Source of the DNA: Moorena sp. SIOASIH | GTDB taxonomy: Bacteria > Cyanobacteriota > Cyanobacteriia > Cyanobacteriales > Coleofasciculaceae | Length of the DNA: 64,000 bases | Assembly: GCF_010671925.1 (NCBI RefSeq) | Contig: NZ_JAAHIH010000012.1 | Coordinates: forward strand, 1 to 64,000 | Direction: 5' to 3' | Notes under the pieces: generated by a model | Seen by the model: the letters and a program-made list of their open reading frames with translations, nothing else | Databases searched by the model: none | What the model was told of the DNA's origin: nothing | Shown here: positions 7,091-16,863 of the stretch, piece by piece | How the letters are laid out: every line of letters begins with the position of its first letter | How positions within the stretch are numbered: position 1 is the stretch's first letter | Position numbers and translations under genes: made by a program

Positions 7091-8263
7091 TTAGTCAAGA
7101 TTCAAAGTAGACCAAGTTATCGAACCCACAATCCCATCAGCATATAATCCTTTCGCTTTCTGATAAGCAATCACAGCAGATTTTGTCCGAGTTCCAAAAT
7201 CACCATCGGTTGCACCAGAATAAAATCCTTGGGTTTGGAGCAGCTGCTGTAGTTCCTCTACTTCTGATCCAACTGCTCCTTGAATTAAAGGAAGATACGC
7301 AGATGAGGGTTGATCGTTACGCCATCTTTCTGAAAACTCTTCCAAGACTTCTTTTGGTAGCTGTTTTTGCAGCCACTCAATCGCTTGTTTTTGGTGAGGT
7401 AAGCCACGATAATACTTGTAGGTGTTAAGGAGCAGCACAGGCTCCCGCTTCTTGTTACCTGGTTCAGAAGGAGATTTCTCTGATGGTTTAGAAGAACTTT
7501 TCAGTGCTTCCCAGGTCTTTGAACCCACTAATCCATTGGCATTTAGTCCTTCAAACTTCTGAAAGGAAATCACTGCTTTGGTAGTAGCAGGACCAAAAAT
7601 GCCATCAATTGGACCGGGACTAAACCCTTGAGTTTGGAGGGATTGCTGTAGCTCTTTGACTTTCAGACCAGTGTCTCCTTCTCTGATATAGTCTTCAACT
7701 GATGAGTCAAGGCGCTGACGAACTTCTCGGCGCAACCGAGGCAATTGACTGTATAACCAGTCTCCAGGGCATTGGGTTGGTGAAAAGTCTCGATGCCCTT
7801 TAATATTGTCTGGGCTAATCTTGGTAGTGTTGCAAATCGAAACACATAAATCTACCAAACTTTTCCATTGTTTGGCATTCATCCGGTAGCTGATAAAGGT
7901 ACCTTCATTTTCAATTCCAGGTGACTGGTTACCTAGGGTGCTACCAGCATGAGCAGAGCTGACAGAAAGTCCTTTTTTTATCGCTGATAAGGAACTCTGT
8001 CTACCTTCGAGTAAATAGCCACCGGTGGTATTCAAAAAGTTGTGACCTGAGTCATCCCAGCCAAAGCCATCCATGTGAGATTTTTGAATACTCCTAGCCA
8101 AACTTCTGGATCCCCATAAGGTTCCTTTCGATAGATCATTCGGGGCATTGGGAGTAGCAGTATGGTGAATAATAATATATCGTGGTCGAGTGGTATCTGG
8201 CCATTTTTTTGGGGGTTTAGCTCCCCATTCTTTTGCTGAAATGACACTAGCAGTGAAAGACAT
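7091..8263 (-). CDS. N-acetylmuramoyl-L-alanine amidase with two peptidoglycan-binding domains
   Basis: The 390-residue enzyme would cleave the bond between N-acetylmuramic acid and L-alanine in cell-wall peptides. Residues 5-185 form an Amidase_2 domain with zinc-ligand candidates in IIIHHTA (H33/H34) and GHRDFSPTQCPGDW (H157, C165). Two PG_binding_1 repeats follow (about 195-255 and 335-388), each with a QGFSPGPIDGIFG-like core. No signal peptide is visible, so export would need another route or the protein acts after lysis. It is bounded by repeat-rich spacers and is not clearly in an operon. Confidence 0.88.
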   Translation of the reverse strand: MSFTASVISAKEWGAKPPKKWPDTTRPRYIIIHHTATPNAPNDLSKGTLWGSRSLARSIQKSHMDGFGWDDSGHNFLNTTGGYLLEGRQSSLSAIKKGLSVSSAHAGSTLGNQSPGIENEGTFISYRMNAKQWKSLVDLCVSICNTTKISPDNIKGHRDFSPTQCPGDWLYSQLPRLRREVRQRLDSSVEDYIREGDTGLKVKELQQSLQTQGFSPGPIDGIFGPATTKAVISFQKFEGLNANGLVGSKTWEALKSSSKPSEKSPSEPGNKKREPVLLLNTYKYYRGLPHQKQAIEWLQKQLPKEVLEEFSERWRNDQPSSAYLPLIQGAVGSEVEELQQLLQTQGFYSGATDGDFGTRTKSAVIAYQKAKGLYADGIVGSITWSTLNLD

Positions 8264-8420
8264 ATTGACTTGCGGTCTCCAGTTATACTAGTTTACTAGT
8301 GGGCTCGTCGAAATAGGATGCGAACAATTAACCAAACTATGGATTTGGCTGAGGTGGATTGGCAACTATTCCTGACTGGATTCTAGCCTTCAATTGCGAT
8401 TATCATCTATGGCAGGTAAG

Positions 8421-8532
8421 CCTATGCGCTACAGATGGTGCTACTTGAGGTGCTATCACCGTGTCGTGTATCAACCTATGCGCTACAGATGGTGCTACTT
8501 GAGGTGCTAATGCGCACGCTACTTGAGGTGCT
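8421..8532. repeat. Direct repeat, 35-bp unit
   Basis: Two identical 35-bp units starting CCTATGCGCTACAGATGG (8421-8455 and 8475-8509) are followed by a partial third copy (8518-8532). The remaining spacer between 8264 and 8685 shows no gene. Confidence 0.85.
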
Positions 8533-8685
8533 TTTGAATAAGCTATGCAGCCTGGTATTACTCAACTACCAAGGAGAAGGCGAAACCTATTGAAGGCTAT
8601 GTTGCTTTCCAGGGCGGGGTGAGAGTTGAGGTGTAGGTGATAAAGGGACTTTTTAAGGGGGATTTGGGAAAATTTTCCCCAGCAG

Positions 8686-8716
8686 TTGCCATAAAAGCTA
8701 AAATATATGCTATAAT
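8686..8716 (+). promoter_or_regulatory. Promoter candidate for tRNA-Leu
   Basis: TTGCCA (8686) and TATAAT (8711) are 19 bp apart and 16 bp upstream of the tRNA. The -10 box matches consensus perfectly; the spacing is slightly long. Confidence 0.5.
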
Positions 8717-8732
8717 ATAAATCGCACGGTAC

Positions 8733-8814
8733 GCGGACGTGGCGGAATTGGTAGACGCGCTAGATTTAGGTTCTAGTGTCGCAAGACGTGAAGGTTCAAG
8801 TCCTTTCGTCCGCA
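8733..8814 (+). tRNA. tRNA-Leu (anticodon UAG)
   Basis: The acceptor stem GCGGACG/CGTCCGC is perfect. The anticodon stem CTAGA/TCTAG encloses loop TTTAGGT, giving anticodon UAG. A long variable arm (TGTCGCAAGACG) marks a class II leucine tRNA, and GGTTCAAGTCC is the T-loop region. The CCA end is not encoded. Confidence 0.95.
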
Positions 8815-8820
8815 TCTAAA

Positions 8821-8863
8821 GGTGCGACCCGTGGCGAATTAAATTCGCCAAGTAAGAGCGCAT
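8821..8863. repeat. Palindromic dispersed repeat (second copy)
   Basis: The copy begins 7 bp after the tRNA and contains the GGCGAATTAAATTCGCC palindrome with partly matching outer arms. It could act as a transcription end for the tRNA, but there is no T-run. Confidence 0.8.
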
Positions 8864-8945
8864 CTAAGCCAATAAGGGTTCTAGGTATCTAGAAAGCTAG
8901 AACCCTTAAACCATTATTAGAGATTAGTTGTATTAGTGATTTTCT

Positions 8946-9950
8946 TTAGTTGATAAGTAGTGACACCTTACCTGTCATGGAACCGGCTTCGATAGCGTTG
9001 TGAGCAGCAGCAGCTTCTTTGAGGGGAAACCGTTGGCTGAGGTGAATTTTCAGTTTACCTTCATCAATCCAATTAGCACACTGCTGGAGAATCTCGGTTT
9101 GGTGCTGTTGAGCTGTAGTGAGTCCTTTCAAGGCTGGGGTGAGCATGTGTTCTAGACTGATGCGCAAATTATGCGTCCGCGCTGTCTTCAAATTACCCTC
9201 GGCTGGGTCTAGTTGGAGGATAGTCACAATATCCCCATATACCCGCACTGCTTCACAGGTGTCATAAAAGGTTTTACCGCCTACAGTATCGAACGCCAAA
9301 TCTACTCCCTCTCCCCCAGTCCAATCCAAGGCAGCTTTCACAAAGCTAGTTTGTTTGTAAAGGATAGGATAGTCAGCACCTAACTGACGCACTAATCTAG
9401 CTTTTTCTTGAGAACCGACAGTAGTACAAACCTCAGCACCTTTGAGCTTAGCTAGCTGAATAGCAACGTGACCAACACCACCAGCACCTGCCTGAATCAG
9501 CACCTTTTGTCCTGCTTCCAAGCGTCCTCGGTCATACAATGATTCCCAGGCAGTGATCAGTACTAGAGGAGCAGCAGCGGCTTCAGGGAAGGAGAGGGAT
9601 TTAGGCTTCTGGGCAACTAAGGACTGATCAACAACAGCTAGTTCGGCATAGTTACCTGTACCAGATAATCCTAATCCCCCAGCACAGAAATACACTTCAT
9701 CACCAACCTGGAATTTCTGGACACCAGCACCAACAGCTTCTACCACACCAGCACCATCGCAGCCTAGGATAGCTGGCATTTGGTCACGGTAAACGGTGCC
9801 TCTACGCCGCAGTTTGGTGTCAATGGGATTAACACCAGCAGCGTGAAGACGCACCAGGATTTCTGTGTCGTTTTTAATTGTGGGAGCTGGTACATCCTGA
9901 AGTTCGAGCACTTCAGGTGTACCAGGAGCGGTCATTACAATGGCTTTCAT
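8946..9950 (-). CDS. NADPH:quinone oxidoreductase-like, zinc-independent MDR enzyme
   Basis: The 334-residue protein belongs to the medium-chain dehydrogenase/reductase superfamily, zeta-crystallin type. It has the GroES-like N-terminal domain with GCDGAGVVEAVG and a Rossmann domain with nucleotide motif AGAGGVG (154-160). The catalytic zinc cysteine is replaced (residues read AAGVNPIDTKL), so the enzyme should reduce quinones or other activated double bonds without zinc. It is a single gene. A downstream spacer of about 80 bp precedes the tRNA repeat on the other strand. The substrate cannot be told. Confidence 0.85.
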   Translation of the reverse strand: MKAIVMTAPGTPEVLELQDVPAPTIKNDTEILVRLHAAGVNPIDTKLRRRGTVYRDQMPAILGCDGAGVVEAVGAGVQKFQVGDEVYFCAGGLGLSGTGNYAELAVVDQSLVAQKPKSLSFPEAAAAPLVLITAWESLYDRGRLEAGQKVLIQAGAGGVGHVAIQLAKLKGAEVCTTVGSQEKARLVRQLGADYPILYKQTSFVKAALDWTGGEGVDLAFDTVGGKTFYDTCEAVRVYGDIVTILQLDPAEGNLKTARTHNLRISLEHMLTPALKGLTTAQQHQTEILQQCANWIDEGKLKIHLSQRFPLKEAAAAHNAIEAGSMTGKVSLLIN

Positions 9951-9958
9951 TGGTCATT

Positions 9959-10031
9959 TGTTAATTGTTAATTGTTAATTGTCAATGGTTAATGGTCAAT
10001 GGTCAATGATCAATTTTCAATTTTCAATTAA
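9959..10031. repeat. 7-bp tandem repeat (TTAATTG/TCAATGG/TCAATTT)n
   Basis: Ten consecutive heptamers drift from TTAATTG through TCAATGG to TCAATTT, keeping exact 7-bp spacing. The array lies immediately upstream of the oxidoreductase start codon. Confidence 0.9.
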
Positions 10032-10080
10032 CTTTCGACAAAACCGCCATTGATGATTTGCCTTTTAGATCCATGGCTGA

Positions 10081-10992
10081 TCATGCTGTACATAATTGTG
10101 CTGTAGTTTGACTATAGCGACAGGGATGGCTGAAGACTGCTTTAGGCTGGGATTGGTGTTCTACTCGAAAGACATTGGCATAGAGATTAGCCAGGATTTG
10201 TTTACCAGAAAGGCTTCGGTCTAGGTAGGGCAATGCGGGTTTGATATAAGGATAGACAACATTCCAGTAAAAGTTTGGGTAGTTCCGGCGCAAATCACCG
10301 GGATTACGATAGCCTAAAATCTGATTTTTCCCGATTTCTTCAAACTCGTAGAACAAGGCACTAATTTTTTGTAAGTAGCGGGGATCAGCCAGCTGACCAA
10401 TCAAATCTGCTGCTCTGACTAAACCAGGATAGTTAACCTTGTCTTGATGATCCTGATCATCAGGTACTGGGAAACGGGTTAATTCAATATTGTGCTTAAT
10501 CTGCTTAGTATCAATCAGCAGGTGATTACCAAAGTGTTCATCAATAAACTGCTTACCCCGGTCTACATGGTAGGGAGTAAGGCTGGCATCAGTGGCACCT
10601 GTAGGGAGAGTAATCATAAAATTGTCTATTCCTGTGGCATACAATCCTTGGTCTGGTTGGTCTTGGCGACAGATGCCTTTGATATAGCCAATGTCATGGC
10701 ACAACAAGGAGATAATCACCTGCAACCAGTCTTCACAGGAGACGCTCCCTTCGCAGATGTGCTTACCCCACAAGATTTCCTGTCCAACTAGGGTGACTAG
10801 GACGGTGTGTTCAATGTTGTGATAAAGAGCGTCACTATTAGCAATATTTTCCAGAGCCATGTGGGTAGCCCAAGTAATCAGCTCACAGTAGTCTGATTTA
10901 AGGCTGCCGTAAGTGCTGTGGAAACCTGTCTGTAGGTTTTTAACACAGGTATCAATGATTATCTCGGTAGGATTAAACATCATGGTAGACAT
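10081..10992 (-). CDS. HD-domain metal-dependent phosphohydrolase
   Basis: The 303-residue protein has the HD-superfamily pattern: YHNIEHT (H58, H62), the paired metal ligands H99-D100 in LLCHDIGY, and a late aspartate in RAADLIGQLADP. HD proteins hydrolyse nucleotides, cyclic nucleotides or other phosphoesters; this one has no attached sensor domain, so the substrate is unknown. Similar stand-alone HD proteins are common in cyanobacteria. The start ATG follows an 800-bp spacer shared with the divergent HTH gene. Confidence 0.8.
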   Translation of the reverse strand: MSTMMFNPTEIIIDTCVKNLQTGFHSTYGSLKSDYCELITWATHMALENIANSDALYHNIEHTVLVTLVGQEILWGKHICEGSVSCEDWLQVIISLLCHDIGYIKGICRQDQPDQGLYATGIDNFMITLPTGATDASLTPYHVDRGKQFIDEHFGNHLLIDTKQIKHNIELTRFPVPDDQDHQDKVNYPGLVRAADLIGQLADPRYLQKISALFYEFEEIGKNQILGYRNPGDLRRNYPNFYWNVVYPYIKPALPYLDRSLSGKQILANLYANVFRVEHQSQPKAVFSHPCRYSQTTAQLCTA

Positions 10993-11887
10993 ATCAGCAA
11001 CTCCTCATTTATATTTCAGCTGATCCCGACGGTCAAATCTGGGGGATTTCAGGTTAGGGGTTAGGGGTTAGTTAATTGGTCTGGCATTGCTTAATTATGC
11101 AATTATTTTAAGAGTTTTTTGGAATGGGCATCAGGCGTGGAACGGGCATCTTGCTGGAACGGGCATCAGGCGTGGAACGGGCATCTTGCCCGTTACAATT
11201 TCCAGGCAGGATGCCCACCCCACTGATATTAATTCCTTGATTCAGCAATGCCATTGGTCTGACTAACTACTAACGACGTTTTGTTTGGCAGCTCTCAATC
11301 CCTATATCTAGATCAACGCTAGATCAAAGTCCTCAGCATTCGCCCTGAGGCACTTAGCTTTGTTAGGTCCGGCACAAGGGGCGAGGTATTAACCTTACGT
11401 TTGTCAAGTTTTCACCCACTTCGGATCAGGTATCTACCAAGCTGATAGCTGATAGCTAAAAGCTGATAGCTTTATGAACACAACCCATCAAGCTCCCAAT
11501 TTTGGGAAATACAAGTGCAACAGGGAGTGATATGATCTGACCAGTACTCAGTGCCATCAAACGCAGCGTTTTAGCTTGAGGGAAAAGGCAAGAGAGTACT
11601 GAGACATCTATAACCTCGTATAGGTTTGATTGCCATTAATCAAACTCTATCCTGTGTTGAAGACATCAGGGTAATTTGTGGAAAAAGGCTCACAAGCCAC
11701 CTCTAATCCATAATTTGTGTGAAAATCTTCACAAACTCATGGCTAACTCAGCTTTTCGATAAGCTAGTTAGGATGGGTTTAAAATTAGCATAAATACTAT
11801 CTTTTTTTGGTGCATCTTGATAACCACCTAAACGCTATGTCTAGGGGACAAAACCGATTATTCAAAATCTCTATCGGCAAGACTGAG
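10993..11887. other. Intergenic region without a recognised gene
   Basis: It contains a direct repeat of about 34 bp with GGAACGGGCATC cores (11,121-11,195) and a heptamer group AGCTGAT (about 11,440-11,475). A leader of about 400 bp lies ahead of the LuxR-type gene, with short inverted pieces (TGTGAAAATCTTCACA near 11,718) that could be an operator. I see no RNA gene that I can name. Confidence 0.6.
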
Positions 11888-13252
11888 ATGTTCTTAGAAA
11901 AATTGAATCAACTAGATTTGACTGTAGCATTTGATCAGCTAACACCCCGTAAACGAGAGGTCTTGAAGAAAATGTTAGCGGGCCAAAGCGATCAAGCGAT
12001 CGCTAAGTCCCTACACATCACAGAAGCTACTGTCAGAAAACATGTGCAGCAGCTGTGCGAGAAATTTGAGCTGAGGAATGCACCAGGTGAACATTACTCA
12101 CTCCGTAAGCAGTTAATTGACTTATTTAGTGAATATCAGCCTAAGTTAGTAAATCCAGAGTTATTAAGTAAATATAAATCTTTCATCGTCCCACCGATGC
12201 CAGAGTCAGAAGGGCAACAAAAGCCAGTTCCTCTGAATGCTGACTTTTATGTCAAGCGCATTCCTTATGAAGATCAGTTGTTAGAGGCAATTGTCAAGCC
12301 TGGTGCTCTAATTCGGATCAAAGCACCCCAGCAGATGGGTAAAACCTCCCTGATTGAACGAGTTCTGGCTGAGCTCAGGCAGCAAGGTTATCAAGCTGTG
12401 ACCTTAAGCTTTGAGTTAGCCGATAGTACCGTCTATAGGGACCTCGGCAAATTCTCACGGTGGTTCTGTGCCAGAGTTGGTCAGACTCTAGGGCTGTCAA
12501 ATAAGTTGGATGAGTATTGGGATGATATTTTTGGATGTAATAGTAACACCACAGATTACTTTCAGGAGTATTTATTGGCAGAAATTGAAAGCCAGATAGT
12601 ACTCGTTATAGATAAAGTTGATCTGGTGTTTGAACACCCCGTTATTGCTGATGATTTTTGTCGCCTTCTCCGTGGTTGGTATGACATCGCTAGGCGGGGC
12701 GATCGCAGTAGCGCTATCTGGAAAAAACTCCGGTTGGTGATAGTACATTCTACAGAAATTTATAGCTCCTTGGATATCAATCACTCACCACTAGCTAATG
12801 TTGGATTGGAAATTGAGTTGCCAGAGTTTAGCACTGAGCAAGTAGAGGAGTTAGTCAAACGTTATGGACTGGATGGGAATCCCAGAGAAGTCAAGGAACT
12901 GATGGCGATGGTGGGAGGACATCCTTATCTGTTGCGCAAAGGTTTAGCGTATATTAAAGATCATAACATTACCCTAGCGCAACTGTTAGAGCTGGCACCC
13001 ACAGAAGCCGGACCATTCAGTGACCATCTGCGACGCCACCTAGGAAATCTCAAACAGTCTCCAGAATTGGCAACTACTTTGGAGGTGGTGGTTCAAGCAA
13101 ACAGCTGGGTAACTATCCCATCGGAGCAAGCCTTTAAGTTATATAGCATGGGGTTAGTAAAGTTGCAAGGGAATAGCGTCATGCCTCGCTGTGATTTATA
13201 TCACAAGTATTTTTGCGATCGCCTTTGCCAGCGGATTGAGCCTGAGTGCTGA
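11888..13252 (+). CDS. HTH (LuxR-like) regulator with AAA-like ATPase domain
   Basis: From the ATG at 11,888 the protein has 454 residues; weaker starts (TTG 11,807, ATG 11,837) extend it. The N-terminus is a GerE/LuxR-type helix-turn-helix (LTPRKREVLKKMLAGQSDQA, then LHITEATVRKHVQQL). The rest is the cyanobacterial AAA-like module (PF14516 type) with an altered Walker A, APQQMGKTSL, and a Walker B-like IVLVIDKVD. The GxxxxGKT glycine is replaced by Gln-Gln-Met, so ATP binding may be unusual. It precedes a second protein with the same AAA-like module, and the two probably belong to one signalling pair. The target genes are unknown. Confidence 0.75.
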   Translation: MFLEKLNQLDLTVAFDQLTPRKREVLKKMLAGQSDQAIAKSLHITEATVRKHVQQLCEKFELRNAPGEHYSLRKQLIDLFSEYQPKLVNPELLSKYKSFIVPPMPESEGQQKPVPLNADFYVKRIPYEDQLLEAIVKPGALIRIKAPQQMGKTSLIERVLAELRQQGYQAVTLSFELADSTVYRDLGKFSRWFCARVGQTLGLSNKLDEYWDDIFGCNSNTTDYFQEYLLAEIESQIVLVIDKVDLVFEHPVIADDFCRLLRGWYDIARRGDRSSAIWKKLRLVIVHSTEIYSSLDINHSPLANVGLEIELPEFSTEQVEELVKRYGLDGNPREVKELMAMVGGHPYLLRKGLAYIKDHNITLAQLLELAPTEAGPFSDHLRRHLGNLKQSPELATTLEVVVQANSWVTIPSEQAFKLYSMGLVKLQGNSVMPRCDLYHKYFCDRLCQRIEPEC

Positions 13253-13269
13253 GTGGGTCAGTTCAGAAT

Positions 13270-13625
13270 CCATACTTCATATAACCTTAAACCTTAAACA
13301 TACCCGATACCGAATGCCTAGGGCGAACAACCTACCCTAAGGGAACGCCTAGGGCCAACAACCTTGGCCAAAAGGCCACGCTACGCGAACAACCTTAAAT
13401 TTTAAACCTTAAACCTTAAGCCTTAAACCTACCCTATATGAATGCCTAGGGCGAACAACCTACCCTTCGGGAACGCCAAAGGCGAACAACTGTCAACCTA
13501 CCCTTCGGGAACGCCAAAGGCGAACAACTGTCAACCTACCCTTCGGGAACGCCAAAGGCGAACAACCTTCAACCTTCAACCTTGGCCAAAAGGCCACGCT
13601 ACGCCAACAACAGTTAAAAAATAAA
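13270..13625. repeat. Array of composite palindromic repeats
   Basis: Mixed repeats fill the whole gap: CCTTAAA heptamers, three near-identical units containing CCTACCCTTCGGGAACGCC and AAAGGCGAACAAC (about 13,456-13,566), and two copies of the TTCGCGTAGCG-type element in reverse (13,365-13,389; 13,583-13,606). The repeats run to within a few bases of the next start codon, so no ordinary promoter or ribosome-binding site is visible. Confidence 0.85.
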
Positions 13626-16600
13626 ATGACCTACGAATATATATACTCAGGGACTTTACCAGCCGATGCTCTTACCTATGTTAAGCGACAAGCAGATAAT
13701 GATTTATATGAAGGATTGAAGGCTGGACAGTTTTGTTATGTATTGAACTCAAGACAGACTGGAAAATCTAGCTTACGAGTGCAAGTAATGCGTCGGCTTG
13801 AAGCAGATGGGGTTGCCTGTGCAGTAATTGATTTATCGATGGATGGTACCCAGCATGTCACTTTGGATCAATGGTATGCCAATATTGTCCGCTCTCTGGC
13901 TAGAGACTTCGAGCTAGATATTAATTTACGCACTTGGTGGCGCGAGCGATCAATGATATTTGCGGTGCGACGATTGAGAGAATTTCTTGAAGAGGTTTTG
14001 CTCCAGCAAGTTACTCAAAATATTGTAATTTTTATTGATGAAATTGATAGCGTTCTTAGTCTCGATTTCCCCACTGATGATTTTTTCGCCTTTATTCGCG
14101 CCTGCTATAACCAACGTGTGGATAAGTCAGACTACCAACGCCTTACCTTTGCGCTACTGGGAGTAGCAACACCATCAGATTTAATTCAAGATAAAAAACG
14201 CACACCCTTTAATATCGGTCAGGCGATTCAGCTATATGGCTTTCAGTTGCACGAAGCACAGGCATTAGCCCAGGGATTACAAGGAAAAATTAGTAATCCC
14301 CAAGATGTCCTGAAACAGGTCTTGTACTGGAGTGGAGGTCAACCTTTTCTGACCCAAAAGCTTTGTAAACTCTTGTTGGATTCTGTATCTACTATCCCAA
14401 CAGGTGGTGAGGCAGAGTGGGTTGACCAATTAGTGCGATCGCAAGTGATTGATGATTGGAAATCTCATGATAATCCGGAGCATCTTAAAACTATTCGCGA
14501 TCGTCTTCTTAAGAATGAGCAACGGGCTGGGCGATTACTGGGATTGTATCAGCAAATTCTGCAACAGGGAGAAATAGCGTCTGATGACAGTTCTGAACAA
14601 ATAGAATTGCGGCTATCGGGATTAGTGGTTGAGCAGCAAGGAAAATTAAGGATTTATAACCGTATTTATAAAGCTGTTTTTAACCAAAATTGGGTAGATA
14701 AAGAGTTAGCAAATTTGCGACCATATAGTAATGAAATTACTGCTTGGTTAGACTCCAATGGTCAGGATACATCCCGACTCCTGGGGGGACAACAGTTACA
14801 GGATGCATTAAGATGGGCCCTTGGGAAAAGCTTAAGCCATCAAGATTATCAGTTTTTGACCACTAGCCAAGAATGGGAAAAGCGAGAATTTAAAAAGGCG
14901 TTAGAAGAAATTCAACGGTATTCAGAAGCCAGACGACAAGGGAAACTTAATCCAGCCCTAGCGGCTACGACTAAGGAAACTATCTATGAGTCTCTTCAAC
15001 ACCTGACCCCAGAAAGTTTCAAACATATTGTTTCCAACATTGAATTAGACTTACGAGTTTTTAATCAAACCTTATCCATGATGGATACTCTGATCGACCG
15101 AGAAGGGTTTGATTCCATTTTCAATGAAATGTTACGGTCTATCACCTTCAAAACTGGAGAGATACTCCAGGCGGATCGCACGACGATTTTTTTATTAGAT
15201 GAAGCCAAAAATGAACTCTGGTCAATTGTGGCAAAGGGAGAAGGAGGAGACTCAGAAGAGATTCGGGTGCCTGCGGATAAAGGGATTGCTGGTTATGTTG
15301 CTCAAGCTAAAAAAACTGTCAATATTCCTTACGATTTATATGACGATACCCGTTCTAATACTGCTAAGGAATGGGATACCAAAACTGGATACCGTACTTA
15401 TACCATGCTGGCTTTACCCTTACTAGATGAACAAGGAGATTTAGTGGCTGTTGTCCAATTACTAAATAAGTTACAACAACCGCCAGTTTTAGACGCGCCC
15501 TTAGCTGATAAAATTGATTTAAAAGGCTTTACACCAGAGGATGAAAAACTTTTTGCGCAATTCGCCCGCTCGATTCAAATGATTCTTAAATCCTCTCGGT
15601 TATTTTATAAAGCAGCTCAGAAACAACGAATAGCTTCAGCATTGATAAATGCGACACAATCTCTGGGTAAAAGTAGCTTGGATCTAGAAGAAACTTTGAA
15701 TAAAGTGATGAATCAGGCTCAAGAGCTAATGTCTGCTGATCGCAGCACAGTCTGGATGTTAGATGAGGACCAGGATGAATTATGGACAAAAATAACGGTT
15801 GCTGATGGTACATTAAAAGAAATTCGGATTCCCAAAGGAGCTGGCTTTGCTGGTCAAGTTGTTACCACTAAACAGCCATTGATAATTCCGTTTGATCTCT
15901 ATGACCATCCCAATTCAGACACTGCCAAACAAACTGATAGTCAAACCGGTTATCGCACCTGTAGTTTGTTAGGGATGCCTGTGTTTAACGCCGATAATCA
16001 ATTAATTGCTGTTACCCAATTAGTCAATAAAAAGAAGCAGGGCAATTTTCCTCCATACAATCCCGCCGATTGGCCCAACCCTCCCGATTGCTGGAAGGCA
16101 AGTTTTGATCGCAGGGATCAAGACTTGATGGAAGCATTTAATATTCAAGCGGGTGTAGCGCTCCAAAATGCTAAGCTGTTTAGTAAAGTCAAGCAACAAC
16201 AGCTAGAGCAGCGAGATTTGGTCTTTAATGTATCCAGTGGTGTAATTTTTACCAATAAAACTGGTCAGATTATCCTTGCCAATGATCACGCTAAGGATTT
16301 GATTGGTTTGAAAGATATTGAGGAGAAGTCTTTACGGGACTTGCTCCACATTAAAGATGCAAATTTTGCCCAATGGTTCGATGTAGCATTAGCTGCCAAG
16401 AATGAACAAGAACGTCGGCAAGATTATTCAGCTCAAACCTTAGTATCCCATAATACTCAAGCAGAACACAGTGTGAATCTATGTATTATCTCTTGTCCTG
16501 ATGCTTCTGATGTTACTCAGATTTCTACTATCCTAGTAATTATTAATGATAGTGGCGATGATAAACAAAAACAGGAGCAGCAAAAGCTAGTGCGTAGTGT

Positions 16601-16628
16601 GTCTAGGGTCGGCAATCTTTATGGTTGA
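13626..16628 (+). CDS. AAA-like ATPase - GAF - GAF - PAS signalling protein without output domain
   Basis: The 1000-residue protein starts with an AAA-like domain (Walker A-like LNSRQTGKSSL near residue 45, Walker B IVIFIDEIDSV near 140). It continues with two GAF sensor domains (about 490-670 and 680-870), each with RTTIFLLDE- or RSTVWMLDE-type cores and GYRTYTM/GYRTCSL strands. A PAS-like domain (about 880-985) follows. It then stops at RSVSRVGNLYG. Related cyanobacterial proteins usually continue into an adenylate/guanylate cyclase or kinase domain; I find no such sequence in the 230 bp that follow. It is either a truncated sensor or works through a partner such as the HTH/AAA protein upstream. 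Confidence 0.8.
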   Translation: MTYEYIYSGTLPADALTYVKRQADNDLYEGLKAGQFCYVLNSRQTGKSSLRVQVMRRLEADGVACAVIDLSMDGTQHVTLDQWYANIVRSLARDFELDINLRTWWRERSMIFAVRRLREFLEEVLLQQVTQNIVIFIDEIDSVLSLDFPTDDFFAFIRACYNQRVDKSDYQRLTFALLGVATPSDLIQDKKRTPFNIGQAIQLYGFQLHEAQALAQGLQGKISNPQDVLKQVLYWSGGQPFLTQKLCKLLLDSVSTIPTGGEAEWVDQLVRSQVIDDWKSHDNPEHLKTIRDRLLKNEQRAGRLLGLYQQILQQGEIASDDSSEQIELRLSGLVVEQQGKLRIYNRIYKAVFNQNWVDKELANLRPYSNEITAWLDSNGQDTSRLLGGQQLQDALRWALGKSLSHQDYQFLTTSQEWEKREFKKALEEIQRYSEARRQGKLNPALAATTKETIYESLQHLTPESFKHIVSNIELDLRVFNQTLSMMDTLIDREGFDSIFNEMLRSITFKTGEILQADRTTIFLLDEAKNELWSIVAKGEGGDSEEIRVPADKGIAGYVAQAKKTVNIPYDLYDDTRSNTAKEWDTKTGYRTYTMLALPLLDEQGDLVAVVQLLNKLQQPPVLDAPLADKIDLKGFTPEDEKLFAQFARSIQMILKSSRLFYKAAQKQRIASALINATQSLGKSSLDLEETLNKVMNQAQELMSADRSTVWMLDEDQDELWTKITVADGTLKEIRIPKGAGFAGQVVTTKQPLIIPFDLYDHPNSDTAKQTDSQTGYRTCSLLGMPVFNADNQLIAVTQLVNKKKQGNFPPYNPADWPNPPDCWKASFDRRDQDLMEAFNIQAGVALQNAKLFSKVKQQQLEQRDLVFNVSSGVIFTNKTGQIILANDHAKDLIGLKDIEEKSLRDLLHIKDANFAQWFDVALAAKNEQERRQDYSAQTLVSHNTQAEHSVNLCIISCPDASDVTQISTILVIINDSGDDKQKQEQQKLVRSVSRVGNLYG

Positions 16629-16863
16629 AATTATTTCATAATTAGAGATGATGTGGGTTCAATTAAGTGATGAATTTGTACTAGAACCCAGTTATTTAAT
16701 TAAGTTATTTAATTAAGGGTCATGTTTGGGTATAAAACTGTAGATGCCAAATCCCTGAATCAAAAATGTCCGTATTTCTTGATTCAAATCTTGATTAAAC
16801 TGTAGATGCAAAACTCCTGAAACGACAAATCATCACCAATTTACAATCAAGACTATCACAGAC

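Noticed and set aside
13442..13624. 60-residue frame upstream of the AAA-GAF gene
   Set aside because: It covers the palindromic repeat array only.
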